DNA of 6,164 nucleotides from a candidate division BRC1 bacterium ADurb.BinA292. GTDB taxonomy: Bacteria; Sumerlaeota; Sumerlaeia; MVZB01. Positions within the stretch are counted from its first letter, which is position 1; the number at the start of each line of letters is the position of its first letter. Positions 1-5,861 of this stretch are shown here, piece after piece. The position numbers and the translations under genes were made by a program. The notes beneath the pieces were generated by a model. It was not told the origin of the DNA, searched no databases, and saw only the letters and a program-made list of their open reading frames with translations. Location: assembly GCA_002068205.1 (NCBI GenBank), contig MVZB01000203.1, positions 1 to 6,164 on the forward strand, read 5' to 3'.

Positions 1-303
1 CAGCCGCCGGTGATGCGTCCGCTTGGCCAGCATCTGCAGCGCCTTCAACACCGGAAAGCCCACCTCGATCAGCATCGCGAACTGCCGGCAGAACACCGCG
101 CGATCAAAATTGGACGGCCGCAGCAGCGAAATCGCCCCGCTCGCCTCCGCCTCATCCTGCGCCACCCGGCCGATCTCGGCCGCCGTCGAGCCCCCCCGCG
201 TCGGCGGGTTGAGGTTCTCCTCGGCCGACGCCCGGCTGTCCAGCGCGCGCCGCAGGCTGCTCGGGCTCTGCTCGCTCCGCGGTTCCTGTTGCTTGGGTGC
301 CAT
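1..303 (-). CDS. gspF: GspF/PilC-family inner-membrane platform protein, N-terminal 101 codons (runs off the left edge)
   Basis: The protein is the polytopic inner-membrane platform that couples the GspE ATPase to pseudopilin assembly. The visible 101 residues begin at an ATG six bases after a strong GGAGGA Shine-Dalgarno. Residues 1-60 are polar, charged and probably disordered. Residues 66-100 carry the family signature: FCRQFAMLIEVGFPVLKAL (71-89) matches the F-x-RQ-x-A-x-L-x-x-x-G-x-P-x-x-x-AL pattern that opens the first GspF cytoplasmic domain, followed by a basic stretch (KRTHHRR). The usual GspF start, a short beta-rich segment with a Y-x-A-x-D-x-x-G pattern, is not seen; the polar leader replaces it. 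The gene lies 78 bases downstream of gspE in the same direction, the normal gspE-gspF order. The membrane helices and the second repeat lie outside the window, so intactness cannot be judged. Confidence 0.88.
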   Translation of the reverse strand, partial: MAPKQQEPRSEQSPSSLRRALDSRASAEENLNPPTRGGSTAAEIGRVAQDEAEASGAISLLRPSNFDRAVFCRQFAMLIEVGFPVLKALQMLAKRTHHRRL

Positions 304-309
304 GTCGGG

Positions 310-315
310 TCCTCC
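310..315 (-). promoter_or_regulatory. Ribosome binding site of gspF
   Basis: The minus strand reads GGAGGA, six bases before the ATG at 303. It fixes the gspF start, which is otherwise easy to miss because the gene is cut by the window edge. The rest of the 78-base gap between gspE and gspF shows no promoter or terminator. Confidence 0.75.
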
Positions 316-381
316 GTGGATTCGGCGTCAGGCCGCGCCGCGCGGGCCAACGCATAGGGGGGTTCCGCCGCGCGCCGGGCG

Positions 382-2556
382 TCAGGCGTCGATCAGGATC
401 CGCCGCGCGATCTCCTCATACGACGTCTCGCCGGCCAGCACCTTGCGCCCGCCCGCCTGGGCCAGGCTCAGCATCCCCAGCTCGCGCGCCTTGGCCTCCA
501 GTTCGCTCTGCGGCCGGTGCGCCGCGACCAGCGGCCGCAGCGCTTCGGTCGCTTGAATCACCTCAAACACCCCCGTGCGCCCGTAATAGCCCGAGCCGAG
601 GCAGCCGTCGCATCCGCCGGCCGTGTACACTGCCGCGTTCAGATCGTCGTCGCCCAGCCCCAGCTCCAGCGCCTGCACGTCGGTCAGCCGCCCTTCCTGC
701 CGGCACGCCGCGCACAGCCGCCGCACCAGCCGCTGGCTCACGATCCCGCACAGCGAATTGCCCAGCGTGAACGGCTGCACGCCGAGCTGGATCAGCGTGT
801 CGATCGACCCCAGCGCCGTGTTGGTGTGCAGCGTCGACAGCACCAGGTGCCCCGTCATCGCCGCCCGCAGCGCGATCCGCGCCGTATCGCCGTCCCGGAT
901 CTCGCCCACCAGGATCACGTCGGGATCCTGCCGCAGGATCGAGCGCAGACCGCTCGAAAAATCCAGCCCGATATGCGGGTCCACCTGCACCTGGTTGATC
1001 CCCGCCAACTGGTATTCGACCGGGTCCTCGATCGTTACCAGGTTGCGGTTCTCGGTGTTGATGTGCTGCAGGCCCGTGTAGAGCGTCGAGGTCTTCCCGC
1101 TGCCGGTCGGCCCCGTCACGAGGATCAGCCCATGGGGCCGATCAAGCATCCAGTCGAACCGTTCCCGCTGCTGCGGCAGCAGGCCCAGGTCGTCCATCCC
1201 GGTCATCAGCCGCGCGCCGTCCAGGATCCGGATCACGACCTTCTCCCCCAGGATCGCCGGCAGCGTCGAAATCCGGAAGTCGAACGTATTGCTGTCCACG
1301 CTCAGCTCGAAATGGCCGTCCTGCGGCCGCCGCCGCTCGGTCACGTCCATGTCGGCCAGCACCTTGATCCGCGAAATCACCGGCTGGGCCAGCCCCGGCG
1401 GAATCGTGCTGATCCGATGCAGGTCGCCGTCGATCCGGAACCGCACCACCAGCCCGTCGCGGGCCGGCTCGAGGTGAATGTCCGTCGTCCGCAGCTCGAT
1501 CGCACTCTCGATCAGCGAGCCGACGAGCTGCACCGCCGAGGTGTTGTCCACGAGGATGTCGGCGTCGAACCGCCGCGCCGCCGTGCCCGCTTTCCCTGGC
1601 GGAGCCGCCTGACCGTCGACGGCGACCCCCGCCGCGCCCTCCGGCGCGCTCTTCCCATCCAGCGCGTTGATCTGGTCGATCACCCGCCGCGCGGGGGCAA
1701 ACGCCGGCTGCGGCCACCGCCCCGACACCCAGTGGATCAGCGCCGCCAGCGGGATGTTCAGCGGATCGGACGACGCGATCCCCACGCTGTGCTCGTCCTG
1801 GTAACACGGCAGGATCAGGTGCCGCCGGATCAGGCTCTGCGGCAGCAGCCCCCGCAGCGCGGGGTCGAGCTCGCCGCTGAACTGCGGCAGCCGCAGCCCC
1901 TCGGCGATCTTCTCCTGCAACCGGTCGCTGTCCAGCCCCAGCTCGTCCCGGATCGCCACCGTCACTTCGTCGAGCTTCCCCTGGCCGAGCTCCACCCGCA
2001 GCGCGTCCGATTTCTTCTTGTTCACCAGCTCGTTGTGCCGGAAGACGTGCAGCGCGATCGCCAGCGCCACTTCGCGCATGATCCGCGAATCCAGCCGGCT
2101 CAGCCACTGGCACACGGCCGGCGCATTCACCGCGTCCTCACCGATCAGCCGCTCATACGCTCCCTCCGCCCCCTTCAGCTCCAGCAGCCGCCTCGCCCTT
2201 TCCTCGTCGATCACGGCGTCCTCGCGCAGCTCCTGGATCAGCCGGTCCAGCGGCGGGCGGTGCACCATCAGCAACTGGCGCAGTTCGTCGTCGGTCACCA
2301 GGCCGGCGGCGGTCAGCCCCGCCGTCACGTTCACGTTGACGCGGTTCACGCGCCGGAACGTCAGCTCCGCCGTCAGCAGGTCGCGGAACGACGTCAGCGA
2401 GACTTCCTGCTGCAGGACCTCCAGAATCGGCTTGTTGCGCTTGTGACGGGCCGTGTACGACTCCACCTGGTCCATCGTGAGCAGCCCGGCCGCTATGAAC
2501 AGCCGGATGAATCGGCCGGCTAGCTCTTCGCGCGGGCTGATGGTCTTGGTCGCCAT
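382..2556 (-). CDS. gspE: GspE/PilB-family secretion or pilus assembly ATPase with extended N-terminus
   Basis: A 724-residue hexameric AAA-like ATPase that acts on the cytoplasmic face and powers pseudopilus extension through GspF. All motor motifs are present: Walker A GPTGSGKTS (482-490), Asp box TIEDPVEY (508-515), Walker B DPDVILVGEIRD (544-555) and His box TGHLVLSTLHTN (568-579). The zinc-binding tetracysteine is complete (C615, C618, C649, C652), a mark of assembly ATPases rather than PilT-type retraction ATPases. Residues 340-450 form the N2 domain with the typical VTERRRPQDGHF. The first 300 residues are longer than usual for GspE (about 500) or PilB (about 565) and seem to hold three MshEN-like helical units, then a low-complexity linker (301-330). 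The frame is open 108 codons further upstream, but the ATG at 2556 is chosen because it has a Shine-Dalgarno and starts 10 bases after the previous stop. PilB or MshE are alternative names; the GspI/J/K neighbours favour GspE. Confidence 0.95.
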   Translation of the reverse strand: MATKTISPREELAGRFIRLFIAAGLLTMDQVESYTARHKRNKPILEVLQQEVSLTSFRDLLTAELTFRRVNRVNVNVTAGLTAAGLVTDDELRQLLMVHRPPLDRLIQELREDAVIDEERARRLLELKGAEGAYERLIGEDAVNAPAVCQWLSRLDSRIMREVALAIALHVFRHNELVNKKKSDALRVELGQGKLDEVTVAIRDELGLDSDRLQEKIAEGLRLPQFSGELDPALRGLLPQSLIRRHLILPCYQDEHSVGIASSDPLNIPLAALIHWVSGRWPQPAFAPARRVIDQINALDGKSAPEGAAGVAVDGQAAPPGKAGTAARRFDADILVDNTSAVQLVGSLIESAIELRTTDIHLEPARDGLVVRFRIDGDLHRISTIPPGLAQPVISRIKVLADMDVTERRRPQDGHFELSVDSNTFDFRISTLPAILGEKVVIRILDGARLMTGMDDLGLLPQQRERFDWMLDRPHGLILVTGPTGSGKTSTLYTGLQHINTENRNLVTIEDPVEYQLAGINQVQVDPHIGLDFSSGLRSILRQDPDVILVGEIRDGDTARIALRAAMTGHLVLSTLHTNTALGSIDTLIQLGVQPFTLGNSLCGIVSQRLVRRLCAACRQEGRLTDVQALELGLGDDDLNAAVYTAGGCDGCLGSGYYGRTGVFEVIQATEALRPLVAAHRPQSELEAKARELGMLSLAQAGGRKVLAGETSYEEIARRILIDA

Positions 2557-2564
2557 CGGGTCTG

Positions 2565-2568
2565 CCTC
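2565..2568 (-). promoter_or_regulatory. Ribosome binding site of gspE, overlapping the upstream stop codon
   Basis: The minus strand reads TGAGG eight bases before the gspE ATG (2556). Its TGA is the stop codon of the GspK-like gene, so the GAGG is exposed just as ribosomes finish that gene. This arrangement suggests translational coupling and decides the gspE start. Confidence 0.6.
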
Positions 2569-3154
2569 AGCGTGTCGTCGTCGGGGTGGTGATCGTCGTG
2601 GCGCGATCCGGTGCGGCGTCCGCCGCTTCGGCCGGCTCCACCCCCGGCCCCGGCCCCGGCGCCGCCGCCGGTTCGGGCGCCGCCCCCGCCGCCGGTTCGG
2701 GTGCCGCCCCCGCCGCCGGTTCGGGCGCCGCGCCCGCCGGCACGGCCAGAATGCTCTGGCGCGCCGGATTGGCAATGTATTGCCGCGGCGCCTCGTCCCC
2801 TTCCCAGACGATCGACACCAGCCGGTCGCCCGCGCGCCACCCCAGCCCCGGCATCGCGCTCCACACCGGATGGGCGGCATCGAGCGGATCGACGGTCGCC
2901 CGCCCGTTCAGCGGCTCGGCAAGCTCCAGCGTCTGCGTCCCGCTCGTCGGCCCCGCGGCCAGCGCCATCTCAATCGCCGCCGCCGCCCCCTGCGCCTCCA
3001 TCTGATGGGCGGCGTAGCGTTTGCTCCCGTGAATCGTCATCCCGACCGCGCTCCAGATCGTCGCGATGTACACCACCAGCAGGGCCATCAGCCCCAGCAC
3101 GGCCATCAACGCATAGCCCCCGCGCGCCCGCCGATGCTCGCCCCTGCGCTTCAT
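2567..3154 (-). CDS. Short GspK/PilX-like minor pseudopilin with Pro/Ala repeat tail
   Basis: A 195-residue protein with a type IV prepilin-like N-terminus: a basic leader (1-13), the likely prepilin peptidase site RGG/YALMAVL (cut after G13), then a hydrophobic helix to about residue 35. Position +5 of the mature protein is Ala, not the usual Glu; a missing Glu5 is characteristic of GspK, the pseudopilus tip protein, and of PilX. Its place right after the gspJ-like gene also fits GspK. However GspK is usually around 300 residues with a large globular insertion, and here only a short domain (about 36-138) follows the helix. The last 57 residues are Pro/Ala/Glu-rich, with three copies of GAAPEPAA and a Thr-rich end. 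The start overlaps the gspJ stop (ATGA) and has AGGAG eight bases upstream (3163-3167). The pseudopilin role is well supported; equivalence to GspK is inferred. Confidence 0.75.
   Translation of the reverse strand: MKRRGEHRRARGGYALMAVLGLMALLVVYIATIWSAVGMTIHGSKRYAAHQMEAQGAAAAIEMALAAGPTSGTQTLELAEPLNGRATVDPLDAAHPVWSAMPGLGWRAGDRLVSIVWEGDEAPRQYIANPARQSILAVPAGAAPEPAAGAAPEPAAGAAPEPAAAPGPGPGVEPAEAADAAPDRATTITTPTTTR
2664..2735 (-). repeat. Three tandem 24-bp repeats inside the GspK-like gene
   Basis: Three adjoining 24-bp units (2664-2687, 2688-2711, 2712-2735) differ by only one or two bases from one another. Each encodes the octapeptide GAAPEPAA within a Pro/Ala-rich tail. The repeat length keeps the frame, so copy number could change without breaking the gene. 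Confidence 0.9.
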
Positions 3155-3924
3155 GGCGCTTGCTCCTCTTCCGGCAGCACGTCCTGGCCGTCGGTCTCGC
3201 CGGCGATCGGCCCGGTCAGCGCCGCCGGGACGGTCGTCGGCGTGTCGGTCGCCGCCGGCGCCGGCGGCCGCATCCCCGGCGCCACCGCCGTCTGCAGCGC
3301 GATCGGGCTCGCCTTCGGGTCGCGCGGCTGCACCGTCACCCGCACCCGCACCAGCGGCGGAAACCCTTCGCCCTCCCACCGCGGCTGATACTCGACCGCC
3401 TCGCCCGGCCGCGTCGGCGCGGCATATCCGAATTCAATCGCCGCGCTCATCCCCTCCAGCGGCGCCAGACCCAGCCGGCCGCTATCCTTGCGCGCCACTT
3501 CCCCCGCGACGGTCTCCATCACCGGGTCCAGCGTCCGCACGATCCGCGTCACGGACTCCCCCGCCTCGCCCCCGGCGGCGTTGCTCACCGTCGCCATGCA
3601 GAGATACGATCCGAGCGGATGCTCGTAGGTCGGCACGCTGAGCTGATCGGCCCGGAATTCAGGGCGGATCACCCCCCGTTCCCGGATCCCCGTCAGTTCG
3701 GCCGGCGGGACCGCCGACCGCAGCAGCCCCGTCACCTGCTCGATCACCTGCTGGCTGTACTGGATCGCCTGCTGCCGCCGCGTGATCTCGTCGGTCGCCC
3801 CGCGCGATTCCAGCATGATCCCCAGCGCCAGCCCCAGCACGACGACCAGCGCGCCCGACGCAACCGTCAGCTCCACCAGCGTCATGCCCCTTCGACCGCC
3901 GGACTGGTGCAGGCTCCCGTTCAT
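3151..3924 (-). CDS. gspJ: GspJ/PilW-like minor pseudopilin
   Basis: A 257-residue prepilin. The basic leader (1-13) ends in the prepilin peptidase site RRG/MTLVELTVA, with Glu at +5 of the mature chain (E18), followed by a hydrophobic helix to about residue 37 that anchors it in the inner membrane before assembly. Residues 38-210 form the periplasmic domain; the segment FPPLVRVRVTVQPRD (188-202) near its end resembles the closing beta strands of GspJ and PilW. Residues 215-257 are Pro/Ala/Thr-rich then acidic, probably disordered. The frame is open upstream, but the ATG at 3924 gives a normal short leader and overlaps the gspI stop as ATGA; the purine-rich AAGGGG lies very close to it, so expression probably depends on coupling to gspI. 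GspJ is one of the tip pseudopilins with GspI and GspK. The exact subtype is inferred mainly from gene order. Confidence 0.82.
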   Translation of the reverse strand: MNGSLHQSGGRRGMTLVELTVASGALVVVLGLALGIMLESRGATDEITRRQQAIQYSQQVIEQVTGLLRSAVPPAELTGIRERGVIRPEFRADQLSVPTYEHPLGSYLCMATVSNAAGGEAGESVTRIVRTLDPVMETVAGEVARKDSGRLGLAPLEGMSAAIEFGYAAPTRPGEAVEYQPRWEGEGFPPLVRVRVTVQPRDPKASPIALQTAVAPGMRPPAPAATDTPTTVPAALTGPIAGETDGQDVLPEEEQAP

Positions 3925-4370
3925 CGCCCCTTGTACCCCACGACCGTTACGCTGTTGCCCGCCACCGCCTCGGCCCCGCGTTCGCGCCAACTCACCATCA
4001 CCGTCAGCTTCAGCACGTCGCCGGGTCCCGGCTCGATCGTCGTCCGCGCGGCGTATTTCAGATTGTCGCCCAGCGGCGTGGCCGTCTCCCCCGGTTCCCA
4101 CTCGGCCAACCGCGCGTAAGGCAGCGCGCGCAGCTCCTCCAGCCGCTGTTGCGCGAGCAGCCGCCCCTGTATTTCATTCAGCCGCATCCGCCCCAGGCGA
4201 TCGATGTTGAAAAACTGATGGTAGACCCCCCCGGCGGCCAGCACCAGGATCGCCAGCGCGACCAGGATCTCGATGATCGAAAACCCCCGCCGCGCGCCGC
4301 GCTTCTCCGCGACCCCGCCGCCCAGGGCGCCGCGCAGCCCCTGATTCCATCGTTGGATCAGGTTCCTCAA
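3921..4370 (-). CDS. gspI: GspI/PilV-like minor pseudopilin, TTG start
   Basis: A 149-residue prepilin of normal GspI/PilV size. The leader is 29 residues and basic, ending in the peptidase site ARRG/FSIIEILVALAIL, with Glu at +5 (E34) and a hydrophobic helix to about residue 48. The globular part includes AQQRLEELRALPYARL (73-88), like the helix of GspI/PilV, and the strand LKLTVMVSW (120-128). The start must be TTG at 4370: an in-frame TGA lies three codons upstream (4377-4379), and no ATG or GTG occurs before the peptidase site. A GGGAGGGG stretch (4382-4389) is a slightly distant Shine-Dalgarno. This is the first gene of the operon, directly behind a good promoter. GspI would form the pseudopilus tip with GspJ and the GspK-like protein. 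PilV is the main alternative name. Confidence 0.82.
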   Translation of the reverse strand: MRNLIQRWNQGLRGALGGGVAEKRGARRGFSIIEILVALAILVLAAGGVYHQFFNIDRLGRMRLNEIQGRLLAQQRLEELRALPYARLAEWEPGETATPLGDNLKYAARTTIEPGPGDVLKLTVMVSWRERGAEAVAGNSVTVVGYKGR

Positions 4371-4381
4371 GATGCGTCAAA

Positions 4382-4389
4382 CCCCTCCC
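4382..4389 (-). promoter_or_regulatory. Ribosome binding site of gspI
   Basis: The minus strand reads GGGAGGGG; its GGAGG core lies 13 bases before the TTG start at 4370, longer than the ideal 6-9. Together with the TTG start this predicts modest translation of the first gene. No better site is seen nearer the start. Confidence 0.45.
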
Positions 4390-4434
4390 GCGAGGATGAT
4401 GAAGACAACCGAAAATTCCTACGACACTCCCCCT

Positions 4435-4462
4435 ATTCAAAGCCCCGGCGGTTCAATGTCAA
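4435..4462 (-). promoter_or_regulatory. Sigma70-type promoter of the gsp operon
   Basis: The minus strand carries a perfect -35 TTGACA (4457-4462) and, after a 16-base spacer, TTGAAT (4435-4440; four of six to TATAAT). Transcription would start near 4428, giving an untranslated leader of about 60 bases before gspI. It is the only such match between the ABC gene and gspI, and suggests the pseudopilin operon starts independently of the ABC gene. Confidence 0.55.
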
Positions 4463-4516
4463 GTGATGATTGCCCGCCCCGCGATCCGGACCGTTCCTGT
4501 GGACCGCCCTGGGAGC

Positions 4517-4534
4517 GCCACTCCCCGGAGTGGC
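4517..4534. repeat. Perfect inverted repeat, 8-bp arms
   Basis: GCCACTCC and GGAGTGGC are separated by CC. As RNA it makes a very stable short hairpin in either direction. On the plus strand five T's follow, but 11 bases later; on the minus strand no T-run follows. It is therefore not a standard intrinsic terminator. It could end the ABC transcript inefficiently, or be part of a dispersed palindromic repeat. Confidence 0.75.
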
Positions 4535-4610
4535 ATCGCCCCTCCTTTTTGCATCCCTCGGCGAACCCCCGCTTCAAGCCCATCCCGTCCGTCCCAGGTT
4601 CAACCTCCCC

Positions 4611-4646
4611 GCGCCTGCGCCTCTGTCTCTGCGTCTCGGCGTGAGA
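4611..4646. repeat. CT-rich intergenic repeat (reads TCTCACGC..GAGACGCAGAGA on minus)
   Basis: The plus strand is built of short similar units such as CTGCGCCT, CTGTCT and CTGCGTCT, ending in GGCGTGAGA. Its complement resembles the TCTCACGCAGAGACGCAGAG-type element that I recall being scattered between genes in many environmental bacteria, where it yields spurious peptides like SRRDAET. The periodicity is visible; membership of a dispersed family is from memory. Confidence 0.5.
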
Positions 4647-4675
4647 TCATCACCCCCATCGGCCCTCCCAGAATT

Positions 4676-4709
4676 CGGCTCCCGGCTCTCGTCCCTCGTC
4701 CTCGGCTCT
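4676..4709. repeat. Heptanucleotide-periodic array
   Basis: Five successive units start with CG and share the CGGCTCY or CGTCCYT pattern: 4676-4682, 4683-4689, 4690-4696, a 6-base unit 4697-4702, and 4703-4709. One frame of the complement gives REPRTRDESREP, like peptides wrongly called as genes in other genomes with this 7-bp repeat. It ends seven bases before the ABC stop codon. Confidence 0.6.
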
Positions 4710-4715
4710 CGATCA

Positions 4716-5594
4716 TTACGCTTGAGCCTCCGCCCCTTGACAGTCCGCGCCAGCGGGCGTCCGACTTGCTGGCCAAGTCCGCGCAACGGATGACCGGAGT
4801 AAAGCGCAGCGTGACGGCCGCTGGCCGGAACCCTGGCGTCCCCCCCTCCGACACCCAAACCCCTGCAAGGGGTGCTCGCTCGTCAGCGTCTGCTCGGCCG
4901 GGCCGCTCCCCACGATCCGCCCCTCGCGCAGCAGCAGCACCGTCTCCACCGATCGCGGCAGATCCTCCACGTAATGCGTCACGACGACCACCGTCAGCTC
5001 CGGCCGCCGCGCATGCAGATCCTCCAGCGCCCCGACGAATGCCGCCCGCCCGGCCATGTCGAGTGAGGCCGTCGGTTCGTCCAGAATCAGCAGTTCGGGT
5101 TCGGCCACGACTGCCCGCGCCAGCAGCACGCGCATCTGCTCGCCGCTCGAAAGCCGCTCGAATTCGGTCTCCGCCCGCCCGAGCATGCCGACCGTCTCCA
5201 GTTCCCGCCGTGCCGACGCAACGTCCGCCTCCGCCACCACGCGGTGCGGCGGAATGACGATCGTCCCCCAGCGCCCCGCGATCACCGTCTCCAGCGCCGT
5301 CAGCTCGCCGTGGAACTCCGGCAGCCGCGAGTGCCCCACCACGCCGATCCGCTGGCGCAGGAATTCGAGGTTGGTTTCCCCCAGTCGCTCCCCCAGCACG
5401 TCCACCGTCCCTTCACGCGGCCACAGGAAACCGGTGATGATCGCCAGCAGCGTCGACTTGCCCGCCCCGTTCGGTCCCAGCAACGCGCAGCAGGCCCCGC
5501 GCGGCACCCTCCAGTCGAGCCGGTCGATCAGAGCCCGCCCCCCGCGCCGGAGCGTGATCCCTTTCAATTCGATGGCTGGGCTTTGCGGTTGCAT
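4716..5594 (-). CDS. Stand-alone ABC transporter ATP-binding protein (ModF-like), odd C-terminus
   Basis: A 292-residue nucleotide-binding domain. Motifs in order: Walker A GPNGAGKST (40-48), signature LSSGE (148-152), Walker B LLILDEPT (168-175), D-loop ASLD (176-179) and switch His in VVTHYVEDLP (H207). The Q-loop position reads RIGVVGHS (82-89), with no Gln, as I recall for the ModF-like group whose sequences are similar around this segment. Residues 1-246 match a complete domain ending in LTSEHPLQGFG; the last 45 residues, rich in Arg, Ser and Cys, look unlike the family and follow a run of seven G's (4840-4846). The ATG at 5594 matches family starts but lacks a clear Shine-Dalgarno; ATG 5660 would add 22 residues, and the frame stays open to 6068. 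No permease gene is adjacent, so the substrate is unknown; it may work with a distant membrane partner or in a soluble role. Confidence 0.88.
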   Translation of the reverse strand: MQPQSPAIELKGITLRRGGRALIDRLDWRVPRGACCALLGPNGAGKSTLLAIITGFLWPREGTVDVLGERLGETNLEFLRQRIGVVGHSRLPEFHGELTALETVIAGRWGTIVIPPHRVVAEADVASARRELETVGMLGRAETEFERLSSGEQMRVLLARAVVAEPELLILDEPTASLDMAGRAAFVGALEDLHARRPELTVVVVTHYVEDLPRSVETVLLLREGRIVGSGPAEQTLTSEHPLQGFGCRRGGRQGSGQRPSRCALLRSSVARTWPASRTPAGADCQGAEAQA

Positions 5595-5650
5595 CTCGGC
5601 GGTCCCGGCGATTTGGCTTGGCGTGCTCCACGGATTAAACGAAGCGCCCC

Positions 5651-5679
5651 ATTGTGCCATGCCCGCCCGTTTGAAAAAA
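5651..5679 (-). promoter_or_regulatory. Possible extended -10 promoter of the ABC gene
   Basis: The minus strand has TGG-CACAAT (-10 at 5651-5656, four of six, with the extended TGn), and a T-run 17 bases upstream in place of a -35. Transcription would start near 5644, about 50 bases before the ATG at 5594, which would exclude the alternative start at 5660. The match is weak. Confidence 0.25.
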
Positions 5680-5776
5680 GCCCCCCGAACGACGCCCCCT
5701 CCTCGCCGTCCCTCCCCAAAATCGACCCTCGTCTTCGTAATCGCCCCCAAAGGCCTACCCCAATTTGTCCCTTTCT

Positions 5777-5793
5777 CATGAACCCGGTTCATG
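5777..5793. promoter_or_regulatory. Perfect 17-bp palindrome, candidate operator
   Basis: CATGAACC and GGTTCATG flank a single central C. The GAAC-N3-GTTC core recalls LexA-type boxes, but those have wider spacing (N4 in the Firmicutes type), so I do not assign it. It sits between two divergent genes, 183 bases from the ABC start and 255 from the small gene, where a shared regulator could bind. Confidence 0.5.
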
Positions 5794-5861
5794 CCCAACT
5801 CATTTCGTCCTTCTCTCAGCCGCCATTGTTTCAAATTCGCAAAACGCCGTCTCCATGGGCC

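Larger units (their letters stand above)
4371..4715. other. 345-base gap between the ABC gene and gspI: promoter plus short repeats
   Basis: No convincing gene lies here. From right to left it holds a 7-bp periodic array (4676-4709), a CT-rich repeat (4611-4646), a perfect inverted repeat (4517-4534), the operon promoter and the gspI leader. A 25-codon reading frame (4536 down to 4459, minus) has a fair Shine-Dalgarno (GGAGG, four bases from ATG), but its start overlaps the inverted repeat and it resembles nothing known. No stem followed by a T-run on the minus strand was found, so the end of the ABC transcript is unclear. Confidence 0.7.

Noticed and set aside
1142..2113. Second minus-strand open frame inside gspE
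   Set aside because: Alternative-frame shadow with Arg/Ala/Gly-rich content; the true frame shows intact ATPase motifs.
517..2523. Long plus-strand open frame (668 codons) opposite gspE
   Set aside because: It is the antisense shadow of gspE in GC-rich DNA; its product is Arg/Gln/His/Pro-rich with no domain, and the gspE frame carries all motifs.
2664..2735. CRISPR-like array
   Set aside because: Units are directly adjacent without spacers and encode a Pro/Ala octapeptide within a gene.
2557..2880. Upstream extension of gspE to an ATG at 2880
   Set aside because: The extra 108 residues are Arg-repeat shadow of the Pro/Ala repeats in the preceding gene; ATG 2556 has a ribosome site.
2611..4119. 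Long plus-strand open frame (502 codons) opposite the pseudopilin genes
   Set aside because: Arg/Pro-rich low-complexity translation, no ribosome site, and it spans three clear genes on the other strand.
4517..4550. Intrinsic terminator formed by the inverted repeat and the T-run
   Set aside because: The T-run is 11 bases from the stem and on the plus strand, where no gene ends nearby.
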